Shown here: one piece after another, positions 8,396 through 19,465 of the stretch
Position numbering within the stretch: position 1 is the stretch's first letter
How the letters are laid out: the number at the start of each line of letters is the position of its first letter
Assembly (NCBI GenBank): GCA_023622515.1
Contig: JAMNZB010000001.1
Coordinates: 2,501-62,855, forward strand
DNA from: Bacillota bacterium
GTDB taxonomy: Bacteria > Bacillota > Clostridia > Saccharofermentanales > DTU023
DNA length: 60,355 nt
Reading direction: 5' to 3'
Position numbers and translations under genes: made by a program
Notes under the pieces: model-generated
Seen by the model: the letters and a program-made list of their open reading frames with translations, nothing else
Told to the model about the DNA's origin: nothing
Database searches by the model: none

Positions 8396-11300
8396 CTAAA
8401 GCAGGATGGCAAAGTGTTCACCATAGCGTTTGGCAAACTCACTTAAATATTGAGCACCAACACTTATTCCTGTCTTTTTCGTCTTCATGTCACTAAGCAC
8501 AAGGTAAACCGGAAGTTCGCCGGAAAAATAACGTAACATGGCGTATAAGCTTTCCGTTTCGGCCCCGGTCTTTGTTTCCGGCCAGTAAATAAGCAAGCGC
8601 AACTCCTTTGCCTCAATACTATTTCTTTGGATACTTGCTTGTGAGGGACCGGCTGCTTTCTGACCCACTTCATCTTCTTGGGTAAAAGGCAACCCTTCTT
8701 GTAGAGCAAGGTCCTCTTGCTTAGAATTTGCATAATCAGGGAAAGTATAATCTACTCTTTCCCTCTTAGCTTCTTCAGACCTTCTTTTATACTTTGCCCA
8801 CTCAGGAAAATCTTCGGCAAGCTCCTTATTATCTTCAGTAAGGAGGCTAATATGTTCAGCGATGAACTTGGCTTCCTCCTCTTCCCGCACACTAAGCTGA
8901 CCGGCGATAAGTAATACCTGGCCCTCCACAAGAAGGCTCCTGTAGGCCTCATATGTTCTGGGAAAAACAATTAATTCAAATAGGCCGCTCACATCTTCAA
9001 CCTGGACAAAGGCCATTTGTTCATTGTTTCGGGTAAATAGGCGCCGGATAGAAACAATCTGCCCGCCCATAACATGTCTTTGCCGGTCGGAGAGCATACT
9101 CGGGCTGTCCTCTAAGCTTTCTTCACTCAGCTCAAGACTTGTTATCGTGCAATACTCTTCCATCAACTCACGATATTGATGCAAGGGGTGGCCGGTAACA
9201 TATAGACCAAGCACCTCTTTTTCCTGGGCAAGCCTGGTCTCTTCCGGATACTCATCCATGGTAAAGTAGTCGGCTTCTGCTATCTCGTCGGCAATACTTT
9301 CATCAAGGTCCAGAAAGGAAAGTTGATTTTCCCAACGCTTACTTCTGCTCTCCTGGATTTGCTTCATCCGCACTTCAAATTGTGTAAGCATTTGGGCCCT
9401 GTTTAAATCAAGCCCATCCAAAGCGGATGACTTGATTAAGCTTTCAACAGCTTTACGATTAAGATCAAGGTCAACTGCCCTTTGCAAAAAAGAATCAAAA
9501 TTTTTAAAGGGACCATTTTTTCTTCGCTCAAGTACGAGTTTTTCCATGGCTCCACGCCCCACATTTTTAACCGCTCCCAGGGCAAAGCGAATAGCCGCTC
9601 CTTCCGTATTAAAAAGAACATCGCTTTTATTAATATCCGGAGGAAGAATCGCAATATTCATCTCTTGAGCAATTCGTACATAAAAGGCTGCTTTGTTTAA
9701 TTCTCCTAAAAATGAATTCAGCATAGCCGCCATATATTCCACGGGATAGTAGCGTTTCAAATAGGCGGTTTGGTAGGAAATGACGGCATAGCCGGCCGCA
9801 TGGGCCTTATTAAATGCGTAGCCGGCAAAGGCCATCATGCTATCAAAAATTTCATTGGCCAGCTGCTCTGAAACTCCCCGTTTGACTGCACCGTCCACAA
9901 GCCGTCCCTGCTCGTCTTTTCCCCCATGTACAAAAAGCTGCCTATACTGGGCAAGCAGCTCCGGCTTCTTTTTCGACATGGCCCGCCTTATATTATCGGC
10001 CTGGCCCATGGAAAAGCCCGCAAGTGAACGAGCAATTTGCATCACTTGTTCTTGGTAGACAATACAGCCGCGGGTACTTTTCAAAATACCTTCCAGGAGG
10101 GGGTGGGCATAGGTCAACTCGGCATCACAAGAGGCAAGATAGCGTGGAATTTGCTCCATGGGGCCAGGTCTGTACAAAGAAATCCCCGCAATAATATCTT
10201 CTAAAGTGCGTGGTTTCATTTCTTTTATGAACCTGGTCATGCCGGCTGCTTCCAACTGGAAAACACCGGCTGTCTTACCCTCGGCAAGCATGTCATATAC
10301 ACCGGCATCAGCAAAACCCAGCTGATCAAAGTCAATCTCCAGGCCACGATTTTCTTTAATTAATCTCAGGGCATCGTGGATAACAGTCAGATAACGCAAG
10401 CCTAAAAAGTCAAATTTAAGCAGACCGATATCTTCAATTTCATCCTTGTTATATTGCACAACGATAGCATCTTCATTTCTCGCCAGGGGGGCAACATCGG
10501 CAATCGGAACTCCGGAGATAATCACGCCGGCAGCGTGGGTTGAGGCATGGCGAGGCATGCCTTCCAGACGTAAAGCATAATCAATAATCTCCTTGCTCTC
10601 CGGACGCCCTTCATATTCATTTTTCAACTCCGGATTAATATCCAAGGCCTCTTCAATCGTGATATTCAATTGTGAGGGAATCATTTTGGCCAGGCGGTCA
10701 CCATCCGCATATGGGTAATCCAAAACACGTGCCACATCCCGGATAACGGATTTGGCTCCCAATGTTCCGAAAGTAATAACCTGGCAAACGTGGTCTGCCC
10801 CATATTTGTCTGTCACATAGCTAAGCAACTCGTCACGCCGGGTATCTTCAAAATCGCAGTCAAAGTCCGGCATGCTAACCCGTTCCGGATTGAGAAAACG
10901 CTCAAAAATTAAATTGTATTCAATGGGGTCCACATTCGTTATGCGCAAGGCATAGGCGACAAGCGAAGCCGCACCTGACCCCCTGCCCGGGCCCACCATA
11001 ATATCGTTTTCATGGGCATAGCGAATATAATCCCAAACAACTAAGTAATAGTCGGTATAGCCCATGGATATGATGACTTCTAATTCTTTCTCAAGGCGTT
11101 CTTCATACTCTGCCCTTTTGCCTTCTTTCGCCGGATTTTGTTTAAAGCGGAGGGCTAATCCCTCTCTTGCCAGACTCCGCAGATAACTTTTTGAATCCAT
11201 ACCGTTTTCCGCTTTAAACTCCGGCAAATAAAGCTTACCGGTCTCAATCTCGGCATGACAGCGTTCCGCAATCTTTACCGTATTATCAATAGCCTCCGGG

Positions 11301-12070
11301 ACATGGAGAAAGGCACTTTTCATCTCCTCCGGCGATTTTAAATAAAAGGCCTCGGAATTCATCTTCATCCGGTCGGTATCTTTGACTTTTTTCCCGGTCT
11401 GGAGACAGAGCAGAATATCTTGGGCCTTGGCATCTTCTTGCTTCAAATAATGACAATCATTGGTTGCCACAAGAGGGATGCCTGTTTCCCGGGAAATGTT
11501 TATCAGAGCCTCATTAACTATTATTTGTTCTGCCAGGCCGTTAGACTGGAGTTCAAGGAAATAACTCTCCTCACCGAAACAGGCCCGGTGGCGAAGAGCA
11601 GCTTCTTTTGCTCCTGCAAAATCATTGGCTAAAATCCTCTGAGGCACTTCACCGGCTAAACAAGCCGATAGGCAAATCAGCCCCCGGCTATACTGCTCAA
11701 GCGTAGCAAAATCGACCCTTGGCCTGTAGTAAAAGCCCTCCGTATGCCCTAAGGAATTCAATTTTATCAAATTATGCCAGCCCTCCCGAGTTTCGGCCAA
11801 TAGGACTAAGTGATAGGGATCACGGGCTAGCGGACCACTCTTATCGTACATACTTTGTCTGGCTATATACATTTCACAGCCGAGTATGGGCTTAAGGCCT
11901 GCTGCTTTCATGCTCTTATAGAAAGCATAGCTTCCATACAAGACCCCGTGATCCGTAATAGCGCAAGCCGACATCCCCAGTTCTTTTAAGCGGGGAGCCA
12001 ACTCTTTAATGCGGATAGCCCCATCCAGGAGGCTGTATTCTGTATGTAAATGTAAGTGAACAAAGGACAT
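8396..12070 (-). CDS. dnaE: DNA polymerase III subunit alpha (DnaE type)
   Basis: Replicative or translesion polymerase of the C family. The 1224-residue product begins with a PHP domain whose metal-binding residues look intact (HLHLHTEYS, ITDHG, GCEMY, RDPYHLVLLA, NDCHYL). Catalytic residues follow in GPGRGSGAASLVAYAL and PDFDCDFEDTRRDEL. A fingers/HhH part and an OB domain (HVMGGQIVSIRRLF, MAFVQVEDVSGLFELIVFP) come before a weakly conserved tail. An intact PHP suggests built-in proofreading ability. Clostridia normally carry PolC as main replicase, so this could be the second polymerase; PolC is not in the window. The ATG directly abuts the stop of the hexomutase gene. Confidence 0.96.
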   Translation of the reverse strand: MSFVHLHLHTEYSLLDGAIRIKELAPRLKELGMSACAITDHGVLYGSYAFYKSMKAAGLKPILGCEMYIARQSMYDKSGPLARDPYHLVLLAETREGWHNLIKLNSLGHTEGFYYRPRVDFATLEQYSRGLICLSACLAGEVPQRILANDFAGAKEAALRHRACFGEESYFLELQSNGLAEQIIVNEALINISRETGIPLVATNDCHYLKQEDAKAQDILLCLQTGKKVKDTDRMKMNSEAFYLKSPEEMKSAFLHVPEAIDNTVKIAERCHAEIETGKLYLPEFKAENGMDSKSYLRSLAREGLALRFKQNPAKEGKRAEYEERLEKELEVIISMGYTDYYLVVWDYIRYAHENDIMVGPGRGSGAASLVAYALRITNVDPIEYNLIFERFLNPERVSMPDFDCDFEDTRRDELLSYVTDKYGADHVCQVITFGTLGAKSVIRDVARVLDYPYADGDRLAKMIPSQLNITIEEALDINPELKNEYEGRPESKEIIDYALRLEGMPRHASTHAAGVIISGVPIADVAPLARNEDAIVVQYNKDEIEDIGLLKFDFLGLRYLTVIHDALRLIKENRGLEIDFDQLGFADAGVYDMLAEGKTAGVFQLEAAGMTRFIKEMKPRTLEDIIAGISLYRPGPMEQIPRYLASCDAELTYAHPLLEGILKSTRGCIVYQEQVMQIARSLAGFSMGQADNIRRAMSKKKPELLAQYRQLFVHGGKDEQGRLVDGAVKRGVSEQLANEIFDSMMAFAGYAFNKAHAAGYAVISYQTAYLKRYYPVEYMAAMLNSFLGELNKAAFYVRIAQEMNIAILPPDINKSDVLFNTEGAAIRFALGAVKNVGRGAMEKLVLERRKNGPFKNFDSFLQRAVDLDLNRKAVESLIKSSALDGLDLNRAQMLTQFEVRMKQIQESRSKRWENQLSFLDLDESIADEIAEADYFTMDEYPEETRLAQEKEVLGLYVTGHPLHQYRELMEEYCTITSLELSEESLEDSPSMLSDRQRHVMGGQIVSIRRLFTRNNEQMAFVQVEDVSGLFELIVFPRTYEAYRSLLVEGQVLLIAGQLSVREEEEAKFIAEHISLLTEDNKELAEDFPEWAKYKRRSEEAKRERVDYTFPDYANSKQEDLALQEGLPFTQEDEVGQKAAGPSQASIQRNSIEAKELRLLIYWPETKTGAETESLYAMLRYFSGELPVYLVLSDMKTKKTGISVGAQYLSEFAKRYGEHFAILL

Positions 12071-13819
12071 TTAGGCATCCAATACCTTTTCTATACGCTC
12101 AGCAACAATGGCTGCCATTTCTGCTAAGGCGGCTTCTGCTTCTGTTTTTGTTTTTCTGCTGCAACCCATGTAAATTTTCAACTTGGGCTCCGTACCCGAC
12201 GGTCTTGTTGCAAACCAATCCAGCTCATCTAGCTTAAAAACTAAAACATTACTTTTATCCAGCTTTATCTTTTCACTTGTTTGCTTGTCAAGATGAAAGA
12301 CAATTTGCTCCTTATAATCATAAATCTTCTTAATTTTCAAAGGAGCAAAGAAGTGGTCTTTCTCGTCACGAATTTTTGCCATGCAGGCCTGCATACGTTC
12401 CTGGCCCTCTTTTCCCTCTCGCACGAGCGATATCGTCTGCTCTGCAGCATAACCATGTTTTTGATAAATGTGGTCTAAGCGCTGAAGGAGTGTCTCTCCC
12501 CTACTTGCTGAAACTGCAGCCATTTCGGCCATGAGCATGGCGGCGACAACCCCGTCTTTATCGCGAACATCCCGACCGGCCAGGTAACCGAAGCTTTCTT
12601 CATAGGCAAACTGGAAGAAGTTCCCCTCTTTATCAGCTTTCTCTTCAATCACTTCAGCAATATTTTTAAAACCGGTTAGGGTTCTGTACAAGTCAACTCC
12701 GTACTCCTCGGCAAGGCAGTCGGGAACACGTGAAGAAACCACGGTAGATACTACAAAGGAATTGTCCTCAAGTAGCTTCTTCGCCTTTTTCTCCGACAAA
12801 ATATAGTCCATGAAGAGGATGCCTATTTGGTTGCCGCTCAAAATAACATAGTCTCCTTCCGGGTCGCGTACAGCAACCCCAAGTCGGTCTGCATCCGGGT
12901 CGGTAGCAATCAGGAGATCAGCCGCCTCTTTTTTAGCAAGGGCCAGGCCAAGTTCCAGGGCTTTCGGCTCTTCAGGATTGGGATAGGGTACGGTGGGGAA
13001 GTTGCCATCCGGTTCTTCCTGTTCCGGCACAAGCAGAACTCTGTTAAAACCCAATTTCCTCAGAATCCGGCGAATTGGTTTGTTACCACTTCCGTTCAGG
13101 GGGGTATAAACAATAGTTAGATCTTTTTGCCTGCTGACCAGTTCCGGATTCAGTGACTGGTCTAAAATCATCGCATCATATAAGTCATCAAGTTCTTTGC
13201 CGAGAACATGCCAGTTGTCACTTTCTTTTGCCTCTTCAAGGCTAGGCAAGGCGCCCGGCAGAGCAAGCGGATTTTCCACCTGCTGAATCTCTTTGGCCAC
13301 TTCATCACTAACATCACCGGCTATTTGCGCACCATTCCCGGCATAAAATTTAAGGCCGTTATAGTCTTTAGGATTATGGCTTGCCGTGACCATAATGCCG
13401 CCCCATAAACCATAATGCCGGATAGCGAAAGAGAGCATGGGTACCGGGCGCAACTCATCAGAAAGATAAACCCTGAGACCCCGGGCAACAAATATCCGCG
13501 CTACGAGATTGGCAAACTCCCGGGAAAAATTTCGAGAATCATAACTAATGGCAATACCTTTGTTTTCCGACAGATCAAAATTTTTCTTCAAAAAACGGGC
13601 ATAAGCCTCCGCCGCCCTGGCTACAGTATACATATTCATTCGATTTGTTCCTGCGCCTAAGATACCGCGTAATCCGGCCGTACCAAACTGAATCTCTTTA
13701 TAAAAGCGCTCCTCTATTTCCTGTGCATCCCGGGCTATGCTTTTTAATTCCTCTCGCGACTCATGGTCCAGCGAGGGATGGTTTATCCATTCTTGATATT
13801 TCTTTTCTGCTTGAGTCAT
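12071..13819 (-). CDS. Phosphoglucomutase/phosphomannomutase family protein
   Basis: Interconverts hexose 1- and 6-phosphates, feeding glycolysis and cell-wall sugar synthesis. The 582-residue product has the four family motifs: the phosphoserine loop TASHNPKDYNGLKFY, the metal loop DPDADRLGVAV, the sugar loop EESFGY and the phosphate loop RPSGTEPKLKIY. The length matches the long phospho-sugar mutase branch of Firmicutes (PgcA-like). I chose the ATG at 13819, which has a GGAG site 6 nt upstream; the frame stays open upstream to a TTG without a site. The stop touches the dnaE start. Confidence 0.93.
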   Translation of the reverse strand: MTQAEKKYQEWINHPSLDHESREELKSIARDAQEIEERFYKEIQFGTAGLRGILGAGTNRMNMYTVARAAEAYARFLKKNFDLSENKGIAISYDSRNFSREFANLVARIFVARGLRVYLSDELRPVPMLSFAIRHYGLWGGIMVTASHNPKDYNGLKFYAGNGAQIAGDVSDEVAKEIQQVENPLALPGALPSLEEAKESDNWHVLGKELDDLYDAMILDQSLNPELVSRQKDLTIVYTPLNGSGNKPIRRILRKLGFNRVLLVPEQEEPDGNFPTVPYPNPEEPKALELGLALAKKEAADLLIATDPDADRLGVAVRDPEGDYVILSGNQIGILFMDYILSEKKAKKLLEDNSFVVSTVVSSRVPDCLAEEYGVDLYRTLTGFKNIAEVIEEKADKEGNFFQFAYEESFGYLAGRDVRDKDGVVAAMLMAEMAAVSASRGETLLQRLDHIYQKHGYAAEQTISLVREGKEGQERMQACMAKIRDEKDHFFAPLKIKKIYDYKEQIVFHLDKQTSEKIKLDKSNVLVFKLDELDWFATRPSGTEPKLKIYMGCSRKTKTEAEAALAEMAAIVAERIEKVLDA

Positions 13820-13915
13820 CTTAATCTCCGTTTCTCTTTCCAAGAGTTTTCCATCATCATACTGACTACCACCTGATTATACCATTGCCGGCAGGATCCC
13901 TGTTGCGAACCTGGT

Positions 13916-15931
13916 CTACTTCCTCCGCTTGGCAAGCAAACCGCGAAAATAGATAATTTGATCACGTAATATGGCCGCTTCTTCAAATTCCAAGTGGTCC
14001 GCCGCCACTTTCATTTGCTGCTCTAATTGGCTAACCAGCTTTTTTGCCTTTTCAGGGCTGATCTTTTCTGATATATATTCCTTTTCCTCAGCTTCGGCCA
14101 CAAGTAGGCTTTCTTCTTCATCAAGTTCATAGCGAGTATCCATGATTTCTCGAAGCTCTTTAACAATACTCTTCGGCTCTATATTATGTTTTTTATTGAA
14201 ATCTTCTTGGATTTTCCGCCGCCTCTCGGTTTCCATAATAGCCTTATACATAGAGTCTGTAAGCTCATCAGCATAGAGGATGACGCGTCCACGAACATTT
14301 CTTGCTGCCCGACCGATAATTTGGATTAAGGAGGTTGTTGACCTCAAAAAGCCTTCCTTGTCGGCATCTAAGATAGCTATCAAAGAAACTTCCGGTAAAT
14401 CAAGCCCCTCTCTTAAGAGGTTGATACCCACAAGCACATCAAATTTCCCCTGACGTAAATCCCGAAGAATTTCCAAGCGCTCCACCGTCTTGATTTCCGA
14501 GTGTAAATAGCGGACCCTATAGCCTTCCTTGGTCAAATAGTCGGTCATATCCTCAGCCATCCGCTTGGTCAATGTTAAAACAAGCGTACGCTCCTTCCGG
14601 GCATTATTCTCCTCTATTTCAGCACACAGGTCATCAATTTGCGTATCAACAGGCCGTACATAGACCAGGGGATCTAAGAGGCCTGTCGGGCGAATAATTT
14701 GCTCCACCGTAGCTTCTGAATGTTCCGCTTCATAGCGCGAAGGGGTAGCACTGACAAAAATGCTACTGCCCATCCTCTCCTCGAATTCAGCAAATCTCAA
14801 AGGCCTGTTATCCAGTGCTGACGGCAGGCGAAAGCCATATTGGACAAGCGATTCTTTCCGAGAACGGTCACCGTTATACATCGCCCCTATCTGGGGGATT
14901 GTAACATGCGATTCGTCAATAAACAGCAAATAGTCCTCCGGGAAAAAATCAAGTAGAGTATGGGGCGGCTCCCCTTCTTTGCGGCCATCCATATGCCGGG
15001 AATAGTTTTCAATTCCTTTACAAAATCCCGTTTCTAATAAAATTTCCATATCATAGCGGGTTCGCTGTTCAAGGCGATAGGCTTCCATAAGCTTGCCTTC
15101 CTGATTGAGGACATCCAGTCTTTCACCTAGCTCTCGTTCAATGCTAATAACCGCTTGCCGAATTTTTTCTTTCGTCGTGGCATAGTGGGAGGCCGGATAA
15201 ATTTGTGCATAGCTGCGCCCCTGAATCGGCCTCATCGTTACTGCATCAAGTTCCGTAATTTTTTCTATTTCATCGCCAAAAAAAGCCACTCGTGTGATGA
15301 TATTCTCAGAGGCTGCCGGGAAAATATCCAAGCTGTCACCGCGGACTCGGAAAGTCCCCCGCTTTAAGTCTAAGTCATTACGTTGGTACTGAATGGCAAT
15401 CAATTCATCGATAACATCATTTCGATCTTTGCGCTGACCCGGCCTGAGATGAACCATCAAATGGCGGTAGTCTTCGGGATTTCCAATTCCATAGATACAG
15501 GAAACTGAGGCCACAACGATGACATCCCTTCGTTCCAAGAGGGAATTTGTTGCCGCGTGGCGCATCCGGTCAATCTCATCATTGATGGAAGAATCTTTCT
15601 CAATATAGGTGTCCGTTGCCGCAATATAGGCTTCCGGCTGGTAATAGTCATAGTAGCTGACAAAATATTCAACGGCATTATCCGGAAAAAGAGCTTTAAA
15701 CTCTTGCCATAATTGGCCGGCAAGCGTTTTGTTATGGGCTAAAATTAAGGCCGGCCGCTGCAATTCTTGAATCACATGGGCCATAGTATAGGTTTTTCCC
15801 GACCCTGTAACGCCAAGGAGGGTCTGTTTCTCTTTACCGGCTAAAACACCTTGTACCAAGCGGCTGATAGCCTGCGGCTGGTCACCGGCGGGAGCATAGT
15901 TAGAATAGATTTTAAATTTTCTGTTTTGCAT
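13916..15931 (-). CDS. uvrB: Excinuclease ABC subunit B
   Basis: UvrB is the damage-verifying helicase of nucleotide excision repair, loaded by UvrA and recruiting UvrC. The 671-residue product has Walker [15 protein letters not shown], the beta-hairpin region [10 protein letters not shown], the DEAH-like box [13 protein letters not shown], helicase motifs V/VI ([25 protein letters not shown]) and a C-terminal UVR domain that binds UvrC. uvrA and uvrC are not in the window. The start lies 6 nt after the glycosylase stop and has only a weak site, so translational coupling is likely. Confidence 0.97.
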   Translation of the reverse strand: MQNRKFKIYSNYAPAGDQPQAISRLVQGVLAGKEKQTLLGVTGSGKTYTMAHVIQELQRPALILAHNKTLAGQLWQEFKALFPDNAVEYFVSYYDYYQPEAYIAATDTYIEKDSSINDEIDRMRHAATNSLLERRDVIVVASVSCIYGIGNPEDYRHLMVHLRPGQRKDRNDVIDELIAIQYQRNDLDLKRGTFRVRGDSLDIFPAASENIITRVAFFGDEIEKITELDAVTMRPIQGRSYAQIYPASHYATTKEKIRQAVISIERELGERLDVLNQEGKLMEAYRLEQRTRYDMEILLETGFCKGIENYSRHMDGRKEGEPPHTLLDFFPEDYLLFIDESHVTIPQIGAMYNGDRSRKESLVQYGFRLPSALDNRPLRFAEFEERMGSSIFVSATPSRYEAEHSEATVEQIIRPTGLLDPLVYVRPVDTQIDDLCAEIEENNARKERTLVLTLTKRMAEDMTDYLTKEGYRVRYLHSEIKTVERLEILRDLRQGKFDVLVGINLLREGLDLPEVSLIAILDADKEGFLRSTTSLIQIIGRAARNVRGRVILYADELTDSMYKAIMETERRRKIQEDFNKKHNIEPKSIVKELREIMDTRYELDEEESLLVAEAEEKEYISEKISPEKAKKLVSQLEQQMKVAADHLEFEEAAILRDQIIYFRGLLAKRRK

Positions 15932-15937
15932 CTTTAT

Positions 15938-16552
15938 CTACAATAATATGGGATTTTCCATAGGGGCAATCAGTTTGAATTCCTCCAGTTTTTTGCGGAC
16001 CATGAGCAAATCATGCCAAAGTAAATCACGTTTTGACATATTACGCAAAATATAGGCCGGATGAAAGGTGGGCATAATGTAGTAGCCCTTACTTTCTATC
16101 CATATTCCGCGAACTTTTGAAATGGGGTCAGTGCTCCCCGTGAAATAGCGAAAGGCCGTCGCCCCGCTAAGCATAATAACTTTTGGCTTAACCAAAGCAA
16201 ACTGGGCATTAAGCAAACGACGACAGGCTACAGCTTCCTCTTCAGTAGGCGTTCTGTTGCCCGGGGGACGACATTTTACAATATTACAGATATGGTAGTC
16301 CTCTTCAGTAAATTCAAGACCAGTAAGCGCATCATTCAACAAATTCCCCGACCGCCCAACAAAAGGCAAACCCTGCTCATCTTCATGGCGACCGGGACCC
16401 TCTCCGATAATCATAAAGGAAGCCTTGATGCCTCCTCGAAAAACAACGACCTGCTTCCGTTCTTTATATAGTTCGCAGTTGCTGCAACTGTTGCAAGCTT
16501 GTAAAAAACCTTGCCATTCCAGCGGCAAATCATAAAATTGATAGTTTGTCAT
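15938..16552 (-). CDS. Type-4 uracil-DNA glycosylase (iron-sulfur)
   Basis: Removes uracil from DNA. The 204-residue product has the type-4 motif GEGPGRHEDEQGLPFVGRSG, the N-terminal cysteines CNSCSNCELY and a further Cys in the NIVKCRPPGNRTP segment for the 4Fe-4S cluster, and the HPAYILRN motif with the catalytic-site histidine. I use the ATG at 16552, which has an AGAGGTG site; an ATG six codons earlier lacks one. It sits between the histidine kinase gene and uvrB, making a small repair pair with uvrB. Confidence 0.92.
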   Translation of the reverse strand: MTNYQFYDLPLEWQGFLQACNSCSNCELYKERKQVVVFRGGIKASFMIIGEGPGRHEDEQGLPFVGRSGNLLNDALTGLEFTEEDYHICNIVKCRPPGNRTPTEEEAVACRRLLNAQFALVKPKVIMLSGATAFRYFTGSTDPISKVRGIWIESKGYYIMPTFHPAYILRNMSKRDLLWHDLLMVRKKLEEFKLIAPMENPILL

Positions 16553-16592
16553 ATTTTCACCTCTGCTCATCTTAACAGAGATTGGGGGAATA

Positions 16593-18341
16593 TTAAATTT
16601 TCAGCCTGACAAAAAATGTACTGCCTTGACCGGGTGTCGATTCTACTGTTGCCTCTCCATGATAGAGTTGGGCTATATGCTTGACGATAGAAAGGCCTAA
16701 ACCGGTCCCTCCTAAGTCACGCGAGCGGCTGCTGTCGACCCGGTAAAAGCGCTCAAAAATTCTCTTTTGAGCTTCTTTGGGAATACCGGGACCATTATCT
16801 TTTACACTGATTTGCACGCGCCCGTCATACAACCATTTTGCTCCCAGTTCTACCGTTCCTCCCTTTCTGCCATATTTAATGGCATTTTCGGTTAGATTAA
16901 TGAGAATCTGCTTAATACGGTCTCGTTCTGCTCTCACCATAAGGCGCTCCGGCATCTCTTCTGAAGTGTATAGGGCAATCTTTTTTTCCGAAGCTTGCTC
17001 ATCAAGCAGAACAATAACCTCATCAATCAGCTCACTCAAGTCGAAAGAAATGGTGTGCCTGATGCGACCACTTTCAATCTCCGACAAAGACAAGATATCA
17101 TTAATCAAAACCTCCAGTCGCTGTGCTTCCACATCCATTATTTCCAGGAAACGGATTGTTTGCTCGGGTGTCACATGCTCTCTGTTTTGCAGGGTGTCAA
17201 TAAAACCACGCAAGGAGGTTAGGGGCGTTTTAAGCTCATGGGTAACATTAGCAATAAAATCACGCCGGAAGGCACTGGCCTCTTCTTCGACACTTAAATC
17301 ATGCAAGGCAATAACCAGGCCATGGACCTCTTCATCCACAAAAATAGGGGAAACAGAGGCTTTGTAGCGGACTGCCCCGGATACCGTAGACAACTCAATA
17401 ATCGTTTCAATATCCTTTTCTGAAAGAATACATTCATCAAGTATGTCATCCAACTCCTCAGAATGAGTCAGGAGCAATTGGGGATAGGGGGTCTCTTCCG
17501 GATTGATGTCTCGCTCAAAAACTTCATTTGCCACCTGGTTAACATAAAGTAAATTCTTCTCTTTATTGACCAGGAGGAGGGGGTCCACCATCGTATTAAG
17601 AATGGTACCCAGGCGGGCCATTCTACTATACAGATACTCATCCTTTGCTTTCAAACTTAAGGCTGTTTGGTTAAATTGGCCGGTTAAGGTGTGCACCTCC
17701 CGGAAGGGGGCGGCGTCAATTTCCGGAAGCAAAACATCATACTTTTCTTCTGTAAAGTCCTTCAACCCCTCCTCTATGCGTTTTAAACACAAGGCATAGC
17801 GCTGGCTGTTCCGGCGGACAACAAGGTGGATAATGAGTAGAACAAGAACCCCTAAGAGGATAATCATAAGGAGAAAACTAGTCGGGAACTCAAGGCTAAG
17901 TCCTGTTGCCGTACGGATAATCAAGGACCGGTCAGCACTAATGTGGCTCAAGAACAAGAAGCGATTGTGACCCTCTTCATAGCGTTCAGCATAGACCCAG
18001 TCTTCGCCCTGCAAAGCCCGTTTTATCTCTTCTTTACTACGTACACGCTGCGAGCTTGCCTCTTTTGCGGTATCATACAAGAGTTCCCCGTTAGCATCCA
18101 GCAAACTAATCCGCAAAGCATCCACACCTGCTTTACGGAGGACATTTTCCTGAATTTTTGCCGCTAAAATGCTGTCTCCGCCCGCCAAATGCACTTCCTC
18201 TATTTGGCTCGCTGTTGTGCGGAGGATATTTTCTAAACGACTTCGTTGATTTTGGCGATCATATACAATAAAAACAAAAGAAAGCAAAAGCAAAACAACA
18301 AAAAAAATATAGGCCATATCTTTTGTTAATTTTTTACTCAT
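16593..18341 (-). CDS. Sensor histidine kinase, PhoR-like
   Basis: Membrane histidine kinase of 582 residues. There is a TM helix at about 9-26, an outside loop of about 120 residues, a second TM at about 153-175, a HAMP-like linker, a PAS domain, then HisKA (RRDFIANVTHELKTPLTSLRG cut at its ends; the phosphorylated His is in THELKTP) and HATPase_c with INLTENAIKYG, KDNGPGIP and GGTGLGLSI. The architecture matches PhoR and WalK. Its position downstream of pst, phoU and the response regulator favours PhoR, the phosphate-limitation sensor controlled through PhoU and Pst. The ATG has a GAGGAG site. Confidence 0.85.
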   Translation of the reverse strand: MSKKLTKDMAYIFFVVLLLLSFVFIVYDRQNQRSRLENILRTTASQIEEVHLAGGDSILAAKIQENVLRKAGVDALRISLLDANGELLYDTAKEASSQRVRSKEEIKRALQGEDWVYAERYEEGHNRFLFLSHISADRSLIIRTATGLSLEFPTSFLLMIILLGVLVLLIIHLVVRRNSQRYALCLKRIEEGLKDFTEEKYDVLLPEIDAAPFREVHTLTGQFNQTALSLKAKDEYLYSRMARLGTILNTMVDPLLLVNKEKNLLYVNQVANEVFERDINPEETPYPQLLLTHSEELDDILDECILSEKDIETIIELSTVSGAVRYKASVSPIFVDEEVHGLVIALHDLSVEEEASAFRRDFIANVTHELKTPLTSLRGFIDTLQNREHVTPEQTIRFLEIMDVEAQRLEVLINDILSLSEIESGRIRHTISFDLSELIDEVIVLLDEQASEKKIALYTSEEMPERLMVRAERDRIKQILINLTENAIKYGRKGGTVELGAKWLYDGRVQISVKDNGPGIPKEAQKRIFERFYRVDSSRSRDLGGTGLGLSIVKHIAQLYHGEATVESTPGQGSTFFVRLKI

Positions 18342-18509
18342 CGAATCTCCTCATTGATTTCTTTGAGCCAGCAGAAATACCACATCGAGCTCTAGGATGC
18401 TTCTTCATTCTATATTGCCGAAGTCTTTTTTGCCAGTCTTGAGTCTTTATCTATGCGGCTTTTATTTTTATCCCAAAATTCTTTGCTTAGAGTACGGTAT
18501 CCGGATAAT

Positions 18510-19304
18510 TTATTCGGCTCTGAACCGATAGCCAAAACCCCTTACTGTTTGAATCAGCTTTGGATTTGAGCTGTCATCTTCAATTTTCCGCCTTAACTGA
18601 CGGATGTGAACATCAACCGTTCTAGTTTCACCACTGTAATCATAGCCCCAAACGTAGTTTAATAAATCATCCCGGCTATAGGCGTTGCCGCGGTGTAACA
18701 TTAAAAACTTAAGCAACTCGTATTCCCTGTGAGTCAACTCTATGTTTTTTCCGGCTTTCGTAACGATATGCTTGGCATCATCTAAAATCACATCATCAGC
18801 ACGGATTAACTTTCGGTGGTCCGCAGGAGAATCCGCATAGCTTGTGTCAGGGGGGACCGGCAGAGAGTAATCTACCAGTCCGTCCTTTTTCTCTTCACCG
18901 GTACGGAGCATAATCATTTTTGCATGACGGCGCAAGAGGGCACGGATTCTTGCTAAAAACTCTCGTATTCCAAAAGGCTTGGTAAGATAGTCATCGGCAC
19001 CAACTTCCAAACCCTTTACCTTGTCTTGTTCTGTCCCCAGCGCCGTTAACATCATTACCAGACTATATTGATATTTTTCGTCTTCCCGAAGCTTTTTACA
19101 GATTTCAAGACCGTCCATTTTAGGCAACATCAAGTCTAAGATGAATAGGGTAACATCGGGGGAATTATTTTCTCGCAAATAGGCAAACATATCTTCGCCA
19201 TTCGTGAAACTAATACAGGCATAACCTTCATTTTGCAGGTTAAACTCCAGCAATTCGGCAATAGATTCTTCATCTTCAACAATAATCAATCTTGGTCTAG
19301 TCAT
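18510..19304 (-). CDS. OmpR/PhoB-family response regulator, PhoP-like
   Basis: 264 residues. The receiver domain has the acidic pocket VEDEES, the phospho-acceptor Asp in LFILDLMLP and the conserved Lys in DYLTKPFG. The winged-helix output domain has LTHREYELLKFL, RDDLLNYVWGYDY and VDVHIRQLRRKIEDD ending in TVRGFGYRF. The linker between domains, about 45 residues, is longer than usual. The ATG at 19304 has an AAGGGGAG site; a TTG 14 codons upstream is less likely. Its place between phoU and the kinase makes it the presumed phosphate-response activator that would bind the Pho box before pstC. Confidence 0.88.
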   Translation of the reverse strand: MTRPRLIIVEDEESIAELLEFNLQNEGYACISFTNGEDMFAYLRENNSPDVTLFILDLMLPKMDGLEICKKLREDEKYQYSLVMMLTALGTEQDKVKGLEVGADDYLTKPFGIREFLARIRALLRRHAKMIMLRTGEEKKDGLVDYSLPVPPDTSYADSPADHRKLIRADDVILDDAKHIVTKAGKNIELTHREYELLKFLMLHRGNAYSRDDLLNYVWGYDYSGETRTVDVHIRQLRRKIEDDSSNPKLIQTVRGFGYRFRAE

Positions 19305-19465
19305 TAAACTCCCCTTACTTCCTTTTTGTAAATCAACAGGCTGCAATCAACTCCGGAATTTTAACTAGCTATCAGTATTCCGCCTCTATTCTTTGACTTC
19401 TCAGCTTGCTAATCCGCTAATCCTCCTAAGCCTCCCTTACCGCCCTTCCCTTGTTGCGTCTGCTA

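Noticed and set aside
8380-8442. Longer start for pfkA
   Set aside because: It would overlap the end of dnaE by 47 bp; the ATG at 8379 has a GAGGT site and starts the normal protein.
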